Source: Strix aluco | Lineage: Eukaryota > Chordata > Aves > Strigiformes > Strigidae | Direction: 5' to 3' | Length of the DNA: 64,000 nucleotides | Assembly (NCBI RefSeq): GCF_031877795.1 | Contig: NC_133938.1 | Coordinates: 12,246,920 to 12,310,919, forward strand | Part shown: positions 34,481 to 44,584 of the stretch, in pieces | Numbering within the stretch: the stretch's first letter is position 1 | How the letters are laid out: each line of letters starts with the position of its first letter | Notes under the pieces: model-generated | The model's input: the letters and a program-made list of their open reading frames with translations, nothing else | Databases searched by the model: none | Told to the model about the DNA's origin: nothing | Translations under genes and position numbers: made by a program

Positions 34481-35956
34481 CGGAGCAGCCGGTGCAGTTC
34501 AGGCTTCTCCCGTCCGGCGGCAGCACGGCCCCGGGCTCTGCGGCGGGAGCGCTGCCGGCGGGGCGCCGGGCGAGGGCAGCAGCCTCCCTTCGCCCCCGGG
34601 GAGCCCCGGAGCCGGGGTTACGGACGTGCTCCGCCAGTGCCTCCGCAGCCACGGAGCCCCGTCCCCGGGGGCAGCTCCCCGCACGCACAGGACCGCAGCC
34701 CACGCTGGCCCCGCACCCCCGCTCGGCCCCTGCTTTCCCCCGGCGCGGGCAGGGCTGAGCCAAGCTCCTGGGCACTCTACTGGGGTGCCGGAGCTGCACC
34801 CCCCCACGGCAGACCCCCAACTCCCGCATGGGGGGGATCTGGCTGGGGTCCGTCCCTGCCACGGCTGCAAGAGCCCAGCTGGGACATTAACAGGCACAGG
34901 AGCCCTTTGCAGGGTCACGATCAGGCCCATCCATGCGAGGACCTGCCTGATCCCCCTGCCACATGTGTCCCCCGCCCAGGGGCTGAGCAGCAGCGCGCTG
35001 GGGTGATCCCTGGGCGGGTCACCCCACACCCACCCGTGCAGAGCCGCGGCGAGAGCCCCGCTGCCCGCCCTGTGCGCAGGGCGCTGGGGAGGGGGTGCCC
35101 CGTGGGCTGGACCAGGCCCCCGGGGGAGGCTGAAGCCCATCCACGCGGGGCCAGCGGATGCCCCAACCCCGGGGTGAGGGTCTCAGCTCATGGCGTGGCC
35201 GCTTTTGGAAAGGAGCTATGCTGGGCCTCGCTCGCCACTGCTCGCCGTGCCAGCCCCGCAGCCGCGGCTTCTGCCTGGCAGCGCAGGGGGATGCCCGGAG
35301 ACCCCCCACGGGCACCTGCGGGCACCGGTGGAGCCGGCAGAGGCCCGGCGTCCCGCCGCGCTGCCCCTGGCAGGAGGAGTGATGGGGGGGTCAGAAATGA
35401 ACCCCCCCACACGTGTGACGCGGAGCTGGCACCCGCCCCGCAGAGCCGTGGGAGGCCGGCGTCGGACACGTGGGGCACACGGGAGAGACCAAACTCGGCC
35501 CCAGCCCGGGGAAAGCGGAGCCGGGGGGCGTCGGGCACCCTGGCCCCGGGGCTCTCCCCCACCCCGGCAGTCGGGGCACAGACCTGCCCGACGTGCCCAA
35601 AGGGCCGGGGCGGGAGCCCAGGGAAGAGGCGGGTGAGACCGTCCCCCGTGGCCCCCGGGCACCCGCAGCAGGGTCCCGCCTCTCCTCGCCCGGGCAGGGA
35701 ACCCCGTCCCCGCCGCGGCCCCCAGCGCTTCCCGCCGCCGGACCGGGCTCGGCGCCCCGGGACCCGCCCGGCGGGGACCTGCCCGGGGGCGGCCCGAGCC
35801 CCCTCGCCGCCCCGCAGGTTTTGCCGGGGGGCTGGCGGCGAAGCGGGCCCCCCCCCCGCCCCCCCTCCGCAGCCCCGGTACAAGCCGCCGCCGAGGCCCG
35901 GCGCCGCCGGCAGGCTGGGGCGGACGCTGCCGCCCGCCGCCCCGGCCCGCACTCAC

Positions 35957-35977
35957 CGTGCCCGCGGCGGGGACCAT
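35957..35977 (-). other. ARTN: Candidate ARTN non-coding exon, 3' part, with an upstream ATG
   Basis: ATG at 35,977 is followed 18 nt later by a good donor, GGCACG|GTGAGT. Splicing to the acceptor at 32,893 is the simplest use. The exon's upstream edge is not determinable from sequence. It lies in a very GC-rich island. Confidence 0.4.
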
Positions 35978-36316
35978 CCCCCGGGCCGCCGCCGCCCCGC
36001 ATCGCCTCCGCTCCCCGCCGCCCCCCACCGCCCGCCGCCCGCCGCCGCCGCGCCGGGGCGGGGCGCGGGCGGGGGCCGGCGCTGCCCCGCCGGCACCGGC
36101 ACCGGCACCGGCTCCCGTCGCTGCTCCCGCTGCCGCTCCCGCTGCCGCTCCTGCTGCGCCTCGGGGTGCGGGTCCCGGTCCCGGTGCGCCTCGAGGTGCG
36201 GTGCCGCCGGCGGCGGGCGGGCGCGCAGTGCGGGACAGCGGCGGCTCCATCCCGCTCCCGCCGCCGCCGCCGGTGTCAAATTCCAGCCGCTGTCACCTGA
36301 CCGGCGGGGCGGGCAC

Positions 36317-36363
36317 CGGCACCGGGACCCCGATCCGCAGCGGCACCGGGACCCCGATCCGCA
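36317..36363 (+). repeat. 24-bp tandem duplication, two copies
   Basis: The unit CGGCACCGGGACCCCGATCC followed by GCAG occurs at 36,317-36,340. It is repeated without mismatch at 36,341-36,363 (23 bases of the unit). It lies within the CpG island. Confidence 0.85.
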
Positions 36364-37120
36364 CCGCAGCTGCGCCGGGACTCCGACCTGCACGGGCGCC
36401 GGGACAGCCGCTGGACCAGGACGGCGCCGGGATCCCGCCAGCAGCAGGAGCCGCAGCCCGACCCGCATCAGCACCGGCTCCGCGCGGAGACTCGCACCCC
36501 GCCGGGAACGGCACCGGGAGCTCCGGCGGCGCCCGACCCCCGCCACCACCTCCTGCCTGCCGGCCGACCCCCGGACCGGTGGGCACCTCTCGGCACCGCC
36601 GGGCCGGCGGCCGGGCAGACGGACACGCAGCCCGGACGGACGGACGCCCCTCCGGAGCGGGGTTCCCCGCCCCGACAGCCCGGTCACAGCTCTGGCAGGA
36701 CGGACACACGGACAACCTCCGGGGACGAGTTCAGCCCTTCCCGGAGCGCTCCGGGAGCAGAGCCCCACGGGCACCCCACGCCCGGCGTCGAGGCCGGGGG
36801 GGGGGAAAGGGCAGAGCCCCACGGGGATCCCTTACACACAGCGGGACCACCCGGGCCCGTGGGGACCTGGCGGGGCTGGGGGTGGGGGGCCGGGGGCCGT
36901 CCCGGCAGCGCGGGGGCCGCGGCGGGGCTGGCCGGCGTCGCACGCACCCCGAGCCACCGCGGGCCACCGGTGTGCCTGGCGCTCACGTCCGGGCTCGCCG
37001 GAGGAGGAGTCCGGCCTCCCTGCCCTGCCTCCCCGCCCGCCCGCGTCCCGCGGCCACGGCCCACGGGCGCCCCGCGCCCGGGTCCACCCCGCCGGGGTCA
37101 CCCGCCGCCGGGATCCTTAC

Positions 37121-37500
37121 CTCTGTCGTCTCCCTGCCTCCCTCCGCCGGGGCCGTCGCAGGCCCCGGGGACATGGGGGCCGGCTGGCGAGCCGAGCCGA
37201 GCCCGTGCGAGTCCTTACGTCACCGCCCAGGGCCCTCCACGTCCATCCCGGGGCTCTCGAGTGCTCCTTGCAAACGTGCCAAATCCCAGGGCCGCCTCCG
37301 CTCGGCCCCGCTTCACACGTGCTCCCCTGGCCGGAGCCGGCCGCCGGGGCACAGCCCAGACCGGGCAAGGCCCCCCCGGTGCCAGCCCTCATGGCCCACC
37401 GGCCCCCCGGGCCCTGCCCGCGGCGGGGTCCGGAGGCGTCCGGGCGGGCGGCGCGCCCCGGGGCGCTGCTTGCCCTGTCATCTGCCCCGGCAGCGCTCAG
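37121..37500 (-). other. ARTN: Candidate ARTN first exon (non-coding), TATA-driven
   Basis: A strong donor, GACAGAG|GTAAGG, sits at 37,121 on the minus strand. It lies about 400 nt downstream of a TATATAAG box at 37,525-37,533. The start near 37,500 is inferred from the usual 25-30 nt TATA spacing. Mammalian ARTN also has alternative non-coding 5' exons. No transcript evidence is available here. Confidence 0.4.
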
Positions 37501-37524
37501 CCGCCTCGGCGCAACCTCCCCGGG

Positions 37525-37533
37525 CTTATATAA
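37525..37533 (-). promoter_or_regulatory. ARTN: TATA box (TTATATAAG) upstream of ARTN
   Basis: Read on the minus strand it is AGTTATATAAGCCC, a good TATAWAAG match inside an otherwise GC-rich island. The core TATATAA is also present on the plus strand (37,527-37,533), so orientation rests on the better consensus and on ARTN lying downstream. Confidence 0.5.
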
Positions 37534-40222
37534 CTCCCCGGCTGGAGCGGGGCCAGCGGCTCGGTCGCCGGCAGTGCCGTGGCTACACACCGGCCTCGGG
37601 TCGCCCATGGGGTCTGCCCCGGCACCTGGGCCCCCCGCGTGGCGTTAACCGCCTCCTCGCCCCACGGCAGCCCAGACCCCGTGGTCCTGCGGCGGGGAGG
37701 GCCGGCCGACGCGTGTGAGCCACTGGTGGAGCCGGCCGCCTCGTCTTGTCTCTCATCTCGTCGGATTATCCAGCGCGAGGATGACAACTCCTGTGTCCCT
37801 CCTGCGGCACCACCTGCCAGGGAATGTGTTGACACGGGCAGTACCGGCTAAGCTGTCCCCGCCACTGCTAGCAGGGACGGCGGAGGTGGCACGCAGCCCC
37901 TGCCCTGGCGTGGCACCGTGTGGTCCTGGTTCCCCTCTGCCCCCAGCACAGGCACCTTGGCCAAGCTCGTGGCTGTGGGTGACTTCATGCCTGCCAGTGG
38001 GACTGCGTGGGAGGGTGGGCTCTGCCGTGGGGCTGCGCTGCCCCATGGCCGTGGCCTGAGGCTGCTTCCATCCGTGATGCCCTCACGGGAGCTGGCAGGG
38101 GTGATGCCCTGGGTGCCTTGGCCCAGCAGAGGTTTGGAGGCTCAGGAGCATTCCCAGGGGAGGGAATCAGCCAGGGGTAGGGGACAGGGAACAGGTTTCT
38201 CTGCTTGGCAGGGCTGCAGATTAACGGGGCTGCCTGCCTGGAAAGTTTCCATGCGAGTGGCATGTCCTGCTCCAGGTTGCCTGGCTGTCCCCATGGGGCT
38301 GGGACTGGCCACAGCCCTGCCCATGCAGGGTGGGTTGCCCAGGAGGGGCTGTCAGCGCAGGGGAAGGCTGCCTCCCCCATGGACAGTCCTCGGGGCTTGG
38401 AGACAGCCCCAGGTGCTGGATCACCCCAGGGGTTACCCCATCCCCTCCCACCTTCTCTGCGGGTTGGGCTGGTCCCCATACCCCCATGTCCCAGCTGGGA
38501 GCTGCGGTGGGTGTGATGCTGGTGGTGGGCAGGGGGCTGTGCAGGGGGCACAGGGGACTCTATACAGGTGGGCCCATGGTGTCCCCAGTCCTGTGAAACA
38601 GGTGGCTGTGCAAAGTTTGGCCTCTGTCCTCTTCCAGGTGTACCCTCTTTGTGGATGCCACCCCAGACACCTGGGGGCCTTGGCTTCCTCCTCTCCCCTG
38701 GCCCTCGTTCTGGCAGACATGACCCCAGTGCTGCTGTCAGCCCTGCTGATGTCCTGCCAGCAGCACCTCCTCCCTGTCCCCCCGAGATCACGGGGGCAGG
38801 AGGTGGCACATCCCAGCGCCATGCCTCAATCCAGGCACCGCTCTCTTCACCTGGGCTCCCATGAGTATCGGCTCTGCCCTGGGGAGTGGGCTGAGCGTGG
38901 GCCGGGACCCACAGGGTGCTGGGGTGCAGGGCAGCGTCCCCCACCCCACAGCTCTCCAGACAGATGGGTGATCTGCTCCCTGGCTGCTGCTGGCTCCGTG
39001 ACTGCCTGCGTCAGCCTGTGCTCCTGCACCCCCAGAGCTGGGGTGTCCCCATGTCCCTTGTCTGGTCTGGAATGAGCCCTGCGGGGCTGGGGCCAGTTTG
39101 ACATCTGTCCCTGAAGGTGCCACCCTTGTGCGAGGTGGGATGGGGGTGATGTGGCCCAGCCAGAGCAGGACTGAGCACACCATTGGCTGCTGCTGTGCCT
39201 GTGCGAGGCCATGGCTGGGTGTGACAAAACACATGTGGGAGAGAGCGGTGATGCAGGACTGACCAGTTGCATCAACCCCACGTCAGCGGTGATGTGGCTC
39301 TTTCGGGGACATCTGCTCCAGAACAAGTGTCCCTGTCTCCGCTGACCGGAACCTCCCACGGGCTGTCCCCATATGCCCCAGTCCCAGGCTCTATGCTCTC
39401 CCCCTCCACAGCCCTCCTAGGGACAGCGTAGGGCACATGCCCGATGGCAGCGGTGGCCCTGCTCTTCAAGGGCTGGGAAGAGCAGAGGAGCAGAGGGCAG
39501 AAAGGAGGGTTTGAGCAGCTCCAGCATCTCCTTTCTGGGAGGGATCTGGAACTTGCAGCCACACACTGGGGAGGGTTGGGCAGTTGCCTCTGCCATGTCC
39601 CATCGGTGGTGGCAGGAAGCCACCCCTCGTGTTTAGGAGCTGGCAGGTCTGTCAGACTGGTCACCTACCTGGAAGCAGTTCACCCCGTTCCCCCAGGCGA
39701 GGGGACTGTCCCCGACTCGTCCCGTGACATGTGACATGGCCAGGGTTTGCTGCAGGGGTTACGCTCCTCCCGCTGGGACCTGGCACGTGTCAGAGCCAGT
39801 CACGGCCTCAGCCCTCAGCTTCCTAAACAGCTTCCTTCCTGGACGCTGCAGTGAGAAGGTCACTTGGCCGGACACCCGCCTTTGTGGGGGCCGCACCCAG
39901 CCTGATTGCTGCTGTGACCCTCGGCGGGAAGCCACCCTGCTGGCAGGGAGTCCCCACTCCTCTGCCCCCTGACATGGCATGCACCCAACCTGTAAGACCC
40001 TCTCCCACCCCTGCGGTCACCTGCAAGGAGGAGCACAGCCCTCTCCTGTCCCAGGCAGTGGCATCGGCTGCAGCTTCTGGCAGCTGCCTCTGGGTTACGG
40101 TGCTGGAGGCGTCGGCAGTGAAACCAGGCTGGGGCCAGCCCGAGCAGGGGAATCCCTCTGCCACCCCTACAAAAGACCAAAGGACAGCAGAAGAAAGAGG
40201 CCAGCCAAGCTTGTTTGATAGC

Positions 40223-40228
40223 TTTATT
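40223..40228 (-). promoter_or_regulatory. Orphan poly(A) signal AATAAA, minus strand
   Basis: The minus strand reads AGCAATAAAGCTATC, followed within about 30-70 nt by a U/GU-rich stretch (TTTCTTCTGCTGTCC, TTTGGTCTTTTG). That arrangement resembles a real cleavage site. It is 4.3 kb past the ST3GAL3 stop. It could be a distal ST3GAL3 site, the end of an unannotated minus-strand RNA, or chance. Confidence 0.35.
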
Positions 40229-41209
40229 GCTTCTGTGATATGACTGAATTGATGTGACATAAGCCGGCTTGGAGGAGCCTGCAAGACTCTTGCCCTCCCT
40301 GCCTAGAGGGTAAATTAAAAAAAAAATCGCAGAAACTAAAACTAATTTTAAAAACTCATTGAGTTCTTCCATCTCAGCTTGGGTACAGTACTGGTGAGAG
40401 CACTGGCCTTTAGAGCAAGTCTCTGTGCAGGCTGTGCGAGGAGCTGGTGGCCGGAGGGGCTGGGTAGCAGCCCGGGCCGCCTGCACCGAAGGACACGTCT
40501 CCAACACTGCCTGTGACACACACCTGGACCGACGGCACATGCCGTGCTGGTGCCGCTGGAGCTCAGCGTGGCAGCTGCCTCCCTGCCAGGCAGTCTGGAA
40601 GCCCTTGCCTGTCCCCGTGCTGCCCGTACCCAGCCTGCCTGCCCCCGTTTGATACAGCCAGCCCTGTCCTGACACCTTCCAACACTGAGGGGTAAAGCAG
40701 CACAGCAGGGCAGGGCTCCCCACTGCTCCCTCCCTGGAAAAGGAGATGCTGGAAGCCCAGAGATGCCGGGTGGAGGGATGCTGGGCTGCAGAGGATCCCG
40801 CTGTTGCCTCGTGTTCCCTGGCCGTGGTGCCTCCCCTTGGCACGTGTGAGCTTAAGGCCACTGCGTGGCCAGCCCTAACGGGGTGAGGTGGTGGAGGGAG
40901 CCCAACACCAGGGTGACAGGCACTGGGGAGGGCCATATGCTACAAATGCACGAGCAGCCTGTGCTCACGGTGTGGTCAGCGCAGCAGCATCTCTGTGACA
41001 GCCCCTCTCCCCCGGAGCAGCACCCCAGACCTGTTCTCTGTGCCAGCCGGAGCACAACCCCGCTGCAGGAGCTGGCTCCCCGACCTCCCTGCACTTCCCC
41101 AGCCTCTCTCTAGGCAGGTTCCCTGCCACCCGAGTGGCCTTTCTGCACCACAGCGCGTCAGAGGTGCCAGGCAACCCCGCTCTATATTTAGGCTGTGGAG
41201 AATTCCCCT

Positions 41210-41855
41210 GGGCTCTCCCATCTGAGCTGAAAAGGTGAGTCACTCTGAGGGAGAGGCCAAGACTCACATCCGTCCCACTGACCCTGCTCTGACCCGCGCG
41301 CACCGCTCGGAGCTGGCAGGGCTGCAGCGTTTCGGAGGGCGGGAGGTGGCTGCAGGTGCACGTGGGGAGGCAGCCAAAGGAACAGCATCCAGGAGCAAAA
41401 CCCAGCGCTGCGCCCTGCTCCCGGAGCTGGGGTGCAACAGCCCCATCGCCCAGCAGCAGGGCTGCTCTGTGGGTGTGCGTGCCCCACCAATGTCAAATGG
41501 GACAGTGAGTTAGAGGGGAGCCTTTGGGCCCCAAACAACCCCCCATCCTCTCTTTCCTTCTGCTTGCAGGTGGTCCTGACCCACCACAGACACACTGGAC
41601 CACGCACTGATCTATTCAGCCTGGGCACTTCTGCCTGGAGACTCCCACCAAGGTGGAGGGAAGGGCTTGGAGTTGCCTCCCTGGTCTGCAGGGACAGCTT
41701 CTCACCAGGACCTGTCCCTGGCTGTGGTGGGGAGCTTCGACGCCAGGGAAAGCAGAGCAGGGGCCATGCTCTCTCCTTGCACCTGGGGCCAGCGTGCTGG
41801 AAGATAAAAACGGTCCTTAGGTTTGTAGTGTTCAATAAAACAGACTAAATCAAAT
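41210..41855 (+). ncRNA. Candidate two-exon non-coding transcript, plus strand
   Basis: A TATA-like TATATTTA (41,183-41,190) precedes a near-perfect donor GAAAAG|GTGAGT (intron from 41,235). A strong acceptor follows, with pyrimidine tract CTCTCTTTCCTTCTGCTTGCAG (exon 2 from 41,570), then AATAAA at 41,834-41,839. Exon 2 has an open frame but no protein family is recognisable. The elements are in the right order and spacing for a short spliced polyadenylated RNA on the strand opposite to ARTN and ST3GAL3. Existence is inference from signals only. Confidence 0.3.
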
Positions 41856-43191
41856 GAATGCCATCACAAGCGTCCATGGGAGTGCTTCCCCCGGGGGGTG
41901 GAGAGGAGCCCAGCACAGACAGAGAAAGCCCTTCACCCCTCTCCTCCTCCTGACTGCAGCCAACCACTCCCTGGCATCTCAGCTCACTGTAGCATATGGA
42001 TGTGGCCCATCACCCCATCACTGCCCCTGGGCTCCCACAGCAGCTAGTTAAAGACCCAGTTTGAGCACTAAGGTGGAGGGCGGGTGCCCACCCTTCCCCA
42101 ACCACAACCTCGGCCAGGTCCAGCCCAGGCACCCCCACTACGGCAGGGACTCTACGGATGATGGTCCCCGGTCCAGGCTGACACAGAGGAAGTGCCAAGG
42201 GAGCATTGCCTGGTGAGAGCCATGGAAATCCAGTCCCTTGTGCTCCTTGAACAGGAAAAGCAAAGTGGGGAGAATACTCAAAGGAGTATCTGCCACAGCA
42301 TATGCTCAAAAACCTGCTGGAAACCCCAGCTCTCCATGCTAGACCGCACAGAGCATCCTGCGGGGAGGTATGTACTGGGGGAGCAGGGACTGCCTGGCTG
42401 GGAGGCCAGAGAGACAGGGGAAGGGACATGGGAAAGGAAAAGGAAAGGGAGAGCCTCCCAGCATCTGTCTTCTGCGGCCTGGAAGAGGCAGACCTTTGAG
42501 CTGCTCCCAGACTACAAGGCAAGCAGCAGCCACAACCAGAAGCTGGACAGGACTTGCCCCTGAGCAACCTCCTTGGCTATGGGCGTACCATGCAGGAGAG
42601 GCTCCTGAGCAGCACATCCCACGCTGGTCTGTGGGCAGCACCCAGCACCATGTCCTGAGAGCTGCCTCTGCCTGCAGCCTGGTCTCAAACTGTTCCCTAC
42701 CGTTTGCTCCTCTGACCACGCCTGGGTCACTGCCTGCCCCTCTTGCACATCCGCTCTGGGGTCTCAGCGCCAGAGCCACAGCCCCCTGCAAGTCCGTGGG
42801 AGCAGAGGAGGCCCAGGGGAACCATGCGACCCCTGCTCTGAGCATCCCTTGTCCATGGTAGGGCCATGTTCTCCCTTCAGCTCAGAGCAAGGCAGACTGC
42901 AATCCTTGGGCTACGTCAGATGCAGCGCCAGGACCACGAGCCCAGCCAGCACGCCTCCAGGACCCCCCCTCCACCGACCCCAGCACTGGCTGGCAGCACA
43001 CCTGTGCCTCGACACACAGAGGCTTGGCTCAGGACAGTGCCCGTGGGCGCAGTCCAGCCCGATCCACGCTAGGAGAGCGTGGGAGCTGATTTCTACCTGT
43101 AACCATTCCCCTGGCAATCCCCCCCTCTGCCCACGCTCTCCAGGTGGATAAGACCACCCCTGCTGTCCTCACACTTGGCCACATTGCTCAG

Positions 43192-43197
43192 TTTATT
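43192..43197 (-). promoter_or_regulatory. ST3GAL3: Poly(A) signal AATAAA, probable ST3GAL3 3' end
   Basis: The minus strand reads TGGAATAAACTGAG, about 1.3 kb past the stop codon, giving a 3' UTR of ordinary length. A nearer AATAAA exists at 44,184-44,189. Confidence 0.55.
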
Positions 43198-44183
43198 CCA
43201 GCTCCTCTGAAATACGTATACAAATAAAATGTGCAAATATTGCATCTCGGGACCAAGACGGCAAAGGAAGGGACGTGCTCCTGAGAGCAGGAGGAGCAGC
43301 AGTGCTAGAGCAGCACAGGAGGAGCTTGGAAATGAAGTGAGCAGGGGCCGAGCAGAGGGTGAGGGGTCCCAGCAGGCCCCGACCCATGCCAGCAGGCTCC
43401 ATCATCACTGAGGTCACATGTCGCTTAAACAGGGAACATGATCAAGTCTGGAACATAAAACAAACATCTTCGTCGGCCTGCTCTCAAACTGTAAAGCTTC
43501 AGATCTCTGCGTAAGATCTGACCTCCTTCCAAAGGATAAATTACTCCTCTCCCCCACAAAAATAAAGCGAGATGCTGTCCAGAAACGGTGACACCAATCT
43601 GCACGGACTCCATGGGGGCCCTGCACAGCAGGCACAAACCAAGAGGCCTGAAAGCCTTGAGTACAGCGAGGCAGGCTCTGCAGTGCCGTGACAGGCAGGA
43701 AGGTGGGGAGGGTCTGCTGCAGGCAGAGAAAGCCATCAGCTCCCTGCTCCACCTTGGGGTCAGGGCAGAGGCAGAGCAGGACGAATGGCTATGGAAAACG
43801 CAGCCAAATAAGTGGCTGCTGCTGCTGCTTCTATGCAGGAAGCAAGGAAAAGTGCAGAAAAACAAATCCATGCTCATCTCCATCCAGAAGCTCCGAGTGG
43901 AGAATGAGGGAAAGCCATTATTCTCCCTTCGAATTATAGCAGCACCAACAACACTGAAGTTTTGGACGGATTTGTTTTCCTGGGGAAAGGTCTGAGGCCG
44001 GTGACAATGCAGATGGAGCATGGAGAGGCCAGGCTTTTCGCGGGGCTGTGCACAAGCAGACTTTGCCTTGCACCTTGGTATTTCTAGTGTGAATCCAGCA
44101 GAGTTTCTTTTAAAAAATAATACTTTGTACATTCAGGCATTGCTGCCTCAGGGCAGCGTCACCTCCCATTTGGCACAAATCGT

Positions 44184-44189
44184 TTTATT
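44184..44189 (-). promoter_or_regulatory. ST3GAL3: Proximal poly(A) signal AATAAA in the ST3GAL3 3' UTR
   Basis: The minus strand reads GTGAATAAAACGAT, about 305 nt past the stop. It would give a short 3' UTR isoform if used. Confidence 0.4.
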
Positions 44190-44494
44190 CACAAACCTTT
44201 CTTCTCTCTCCTGAGTCTTTCTTGTTCAGTTCAGGACACAGAAGATCCGTCTGCGATGCAGAGTTCAAGAACTGCCCACTCAGCGCCTTGCCCACCTCCT
44301 ACCAGCTCTAGGCCGGGAGGCAGCAGATGCAACCCGCATGTAGACTGGCAATGCGAGAGGGTCTTCCCAGAGCACCTGGGCATCTCTGTGTGTCTTCAGT
44401 GAGGTGGGATTCTTGCAGGGGGCTGCCAGTGCCTGCTCCCAGAGCTGCAGCGTGCGTCTTCGTCTCCTCCCTTGGAGGCAGTGGCTGCAGCCAC

Positions 44495-44584
44495 TCAGAT
44501 CCCACTGGTTAGGTCAGTGATGACTCGGGCTTTCACCAGCTTCCGCAGGAACTCCTTCTCCCGCTGGATGTTGTGTGTCCAGGA
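44495..44584 (-). CDS. ST3GAL3: ST3GAL3 last coding exon (final 29 residues and stop)
   Basis: It encodes SWTHNIQREKEFLRKLVKAR then VITDLTSGI. The acceptor is CCTTTCAG|TCC, phase 0. It contains sialylmotif VS (H-x4-E). Confidence 0.96.
   Translation of the reverse strand, partial: SWTHNIQREKEFLRKLVKARVITDLTSGI

Larger units (their letters stand above)
32894..35956 (-). other. ARTN: ARTN 5' intron (3.1 kb) if the 35,957 donor is used
   Basis: It lies between the candidate non-coding exon donor at 35,957 and the acceptor at 32,893. It contains a C(16) run at 33,058-33,073 and the (CGGGA)10 tract at 34,431-34,480. No coding exon was recognised. Long open frames here are by-products of extreme GC content. 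Confidence 0.5.
34150..37750 (-). promoter_or_regulatory. ARTN: CpG-island promoter region of ARTN
   Basis: Very high GC and CpG density by eye, densest at about 35,700-37,500. It spans both candidate first-exon donors (35,957 and 37,121) and the TATA-like box. Limits are approximate. Confidence 0.6.
37534..43191. other. Intergenic region between ARTN and ST3GAL3
   Basis: No recognised protein gene. Long open frames at 37,918-39,075 (+) and 39,860-40,936 (-) have no family resemblance and suit chance in GC-rich DNA. It holds a candidate plus-strand non-coding transcript (41,210-41,855) and an isolated minus-strand poly(A) signal (40,223-40,228) in a local AT-rich patch. Confidence 0.6.

Noticed and set aside
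34103-37648. A 1,181-codon open frame on the plus strand opposite the ARTN 5' region
   Set aside because: It runs through a CpG island, the (CGGGA)10 repeat and candidate ARTN exons. Its product is low-complexity Pro/Arg/Gly/Ala with no family signature. Stop codons are simply rare at this GC content.
37918-39075. A 385-codon plus-strand open frame just upstream of ARTN
   Set aside because: No recognisable domain, no splice or poly(A) arrangement that fits, and composition typical of GC-rich intergenic DNA.
39860-40936. A 358-codon minus-strand open frame
   Set aside because: No protein family resemblance. It runs straight through the orphan AATAAA and changes composition abruptly, so coding is unlikely.
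41432-41848. 138-codon plus-strand frame over the candidate non-coding RNA exon 2 as a protein gene
   Set aside because: Its reading frame crosses the proposed intron and acceptor, and the sequence has no domain signature. A non-coding reading is simpler.
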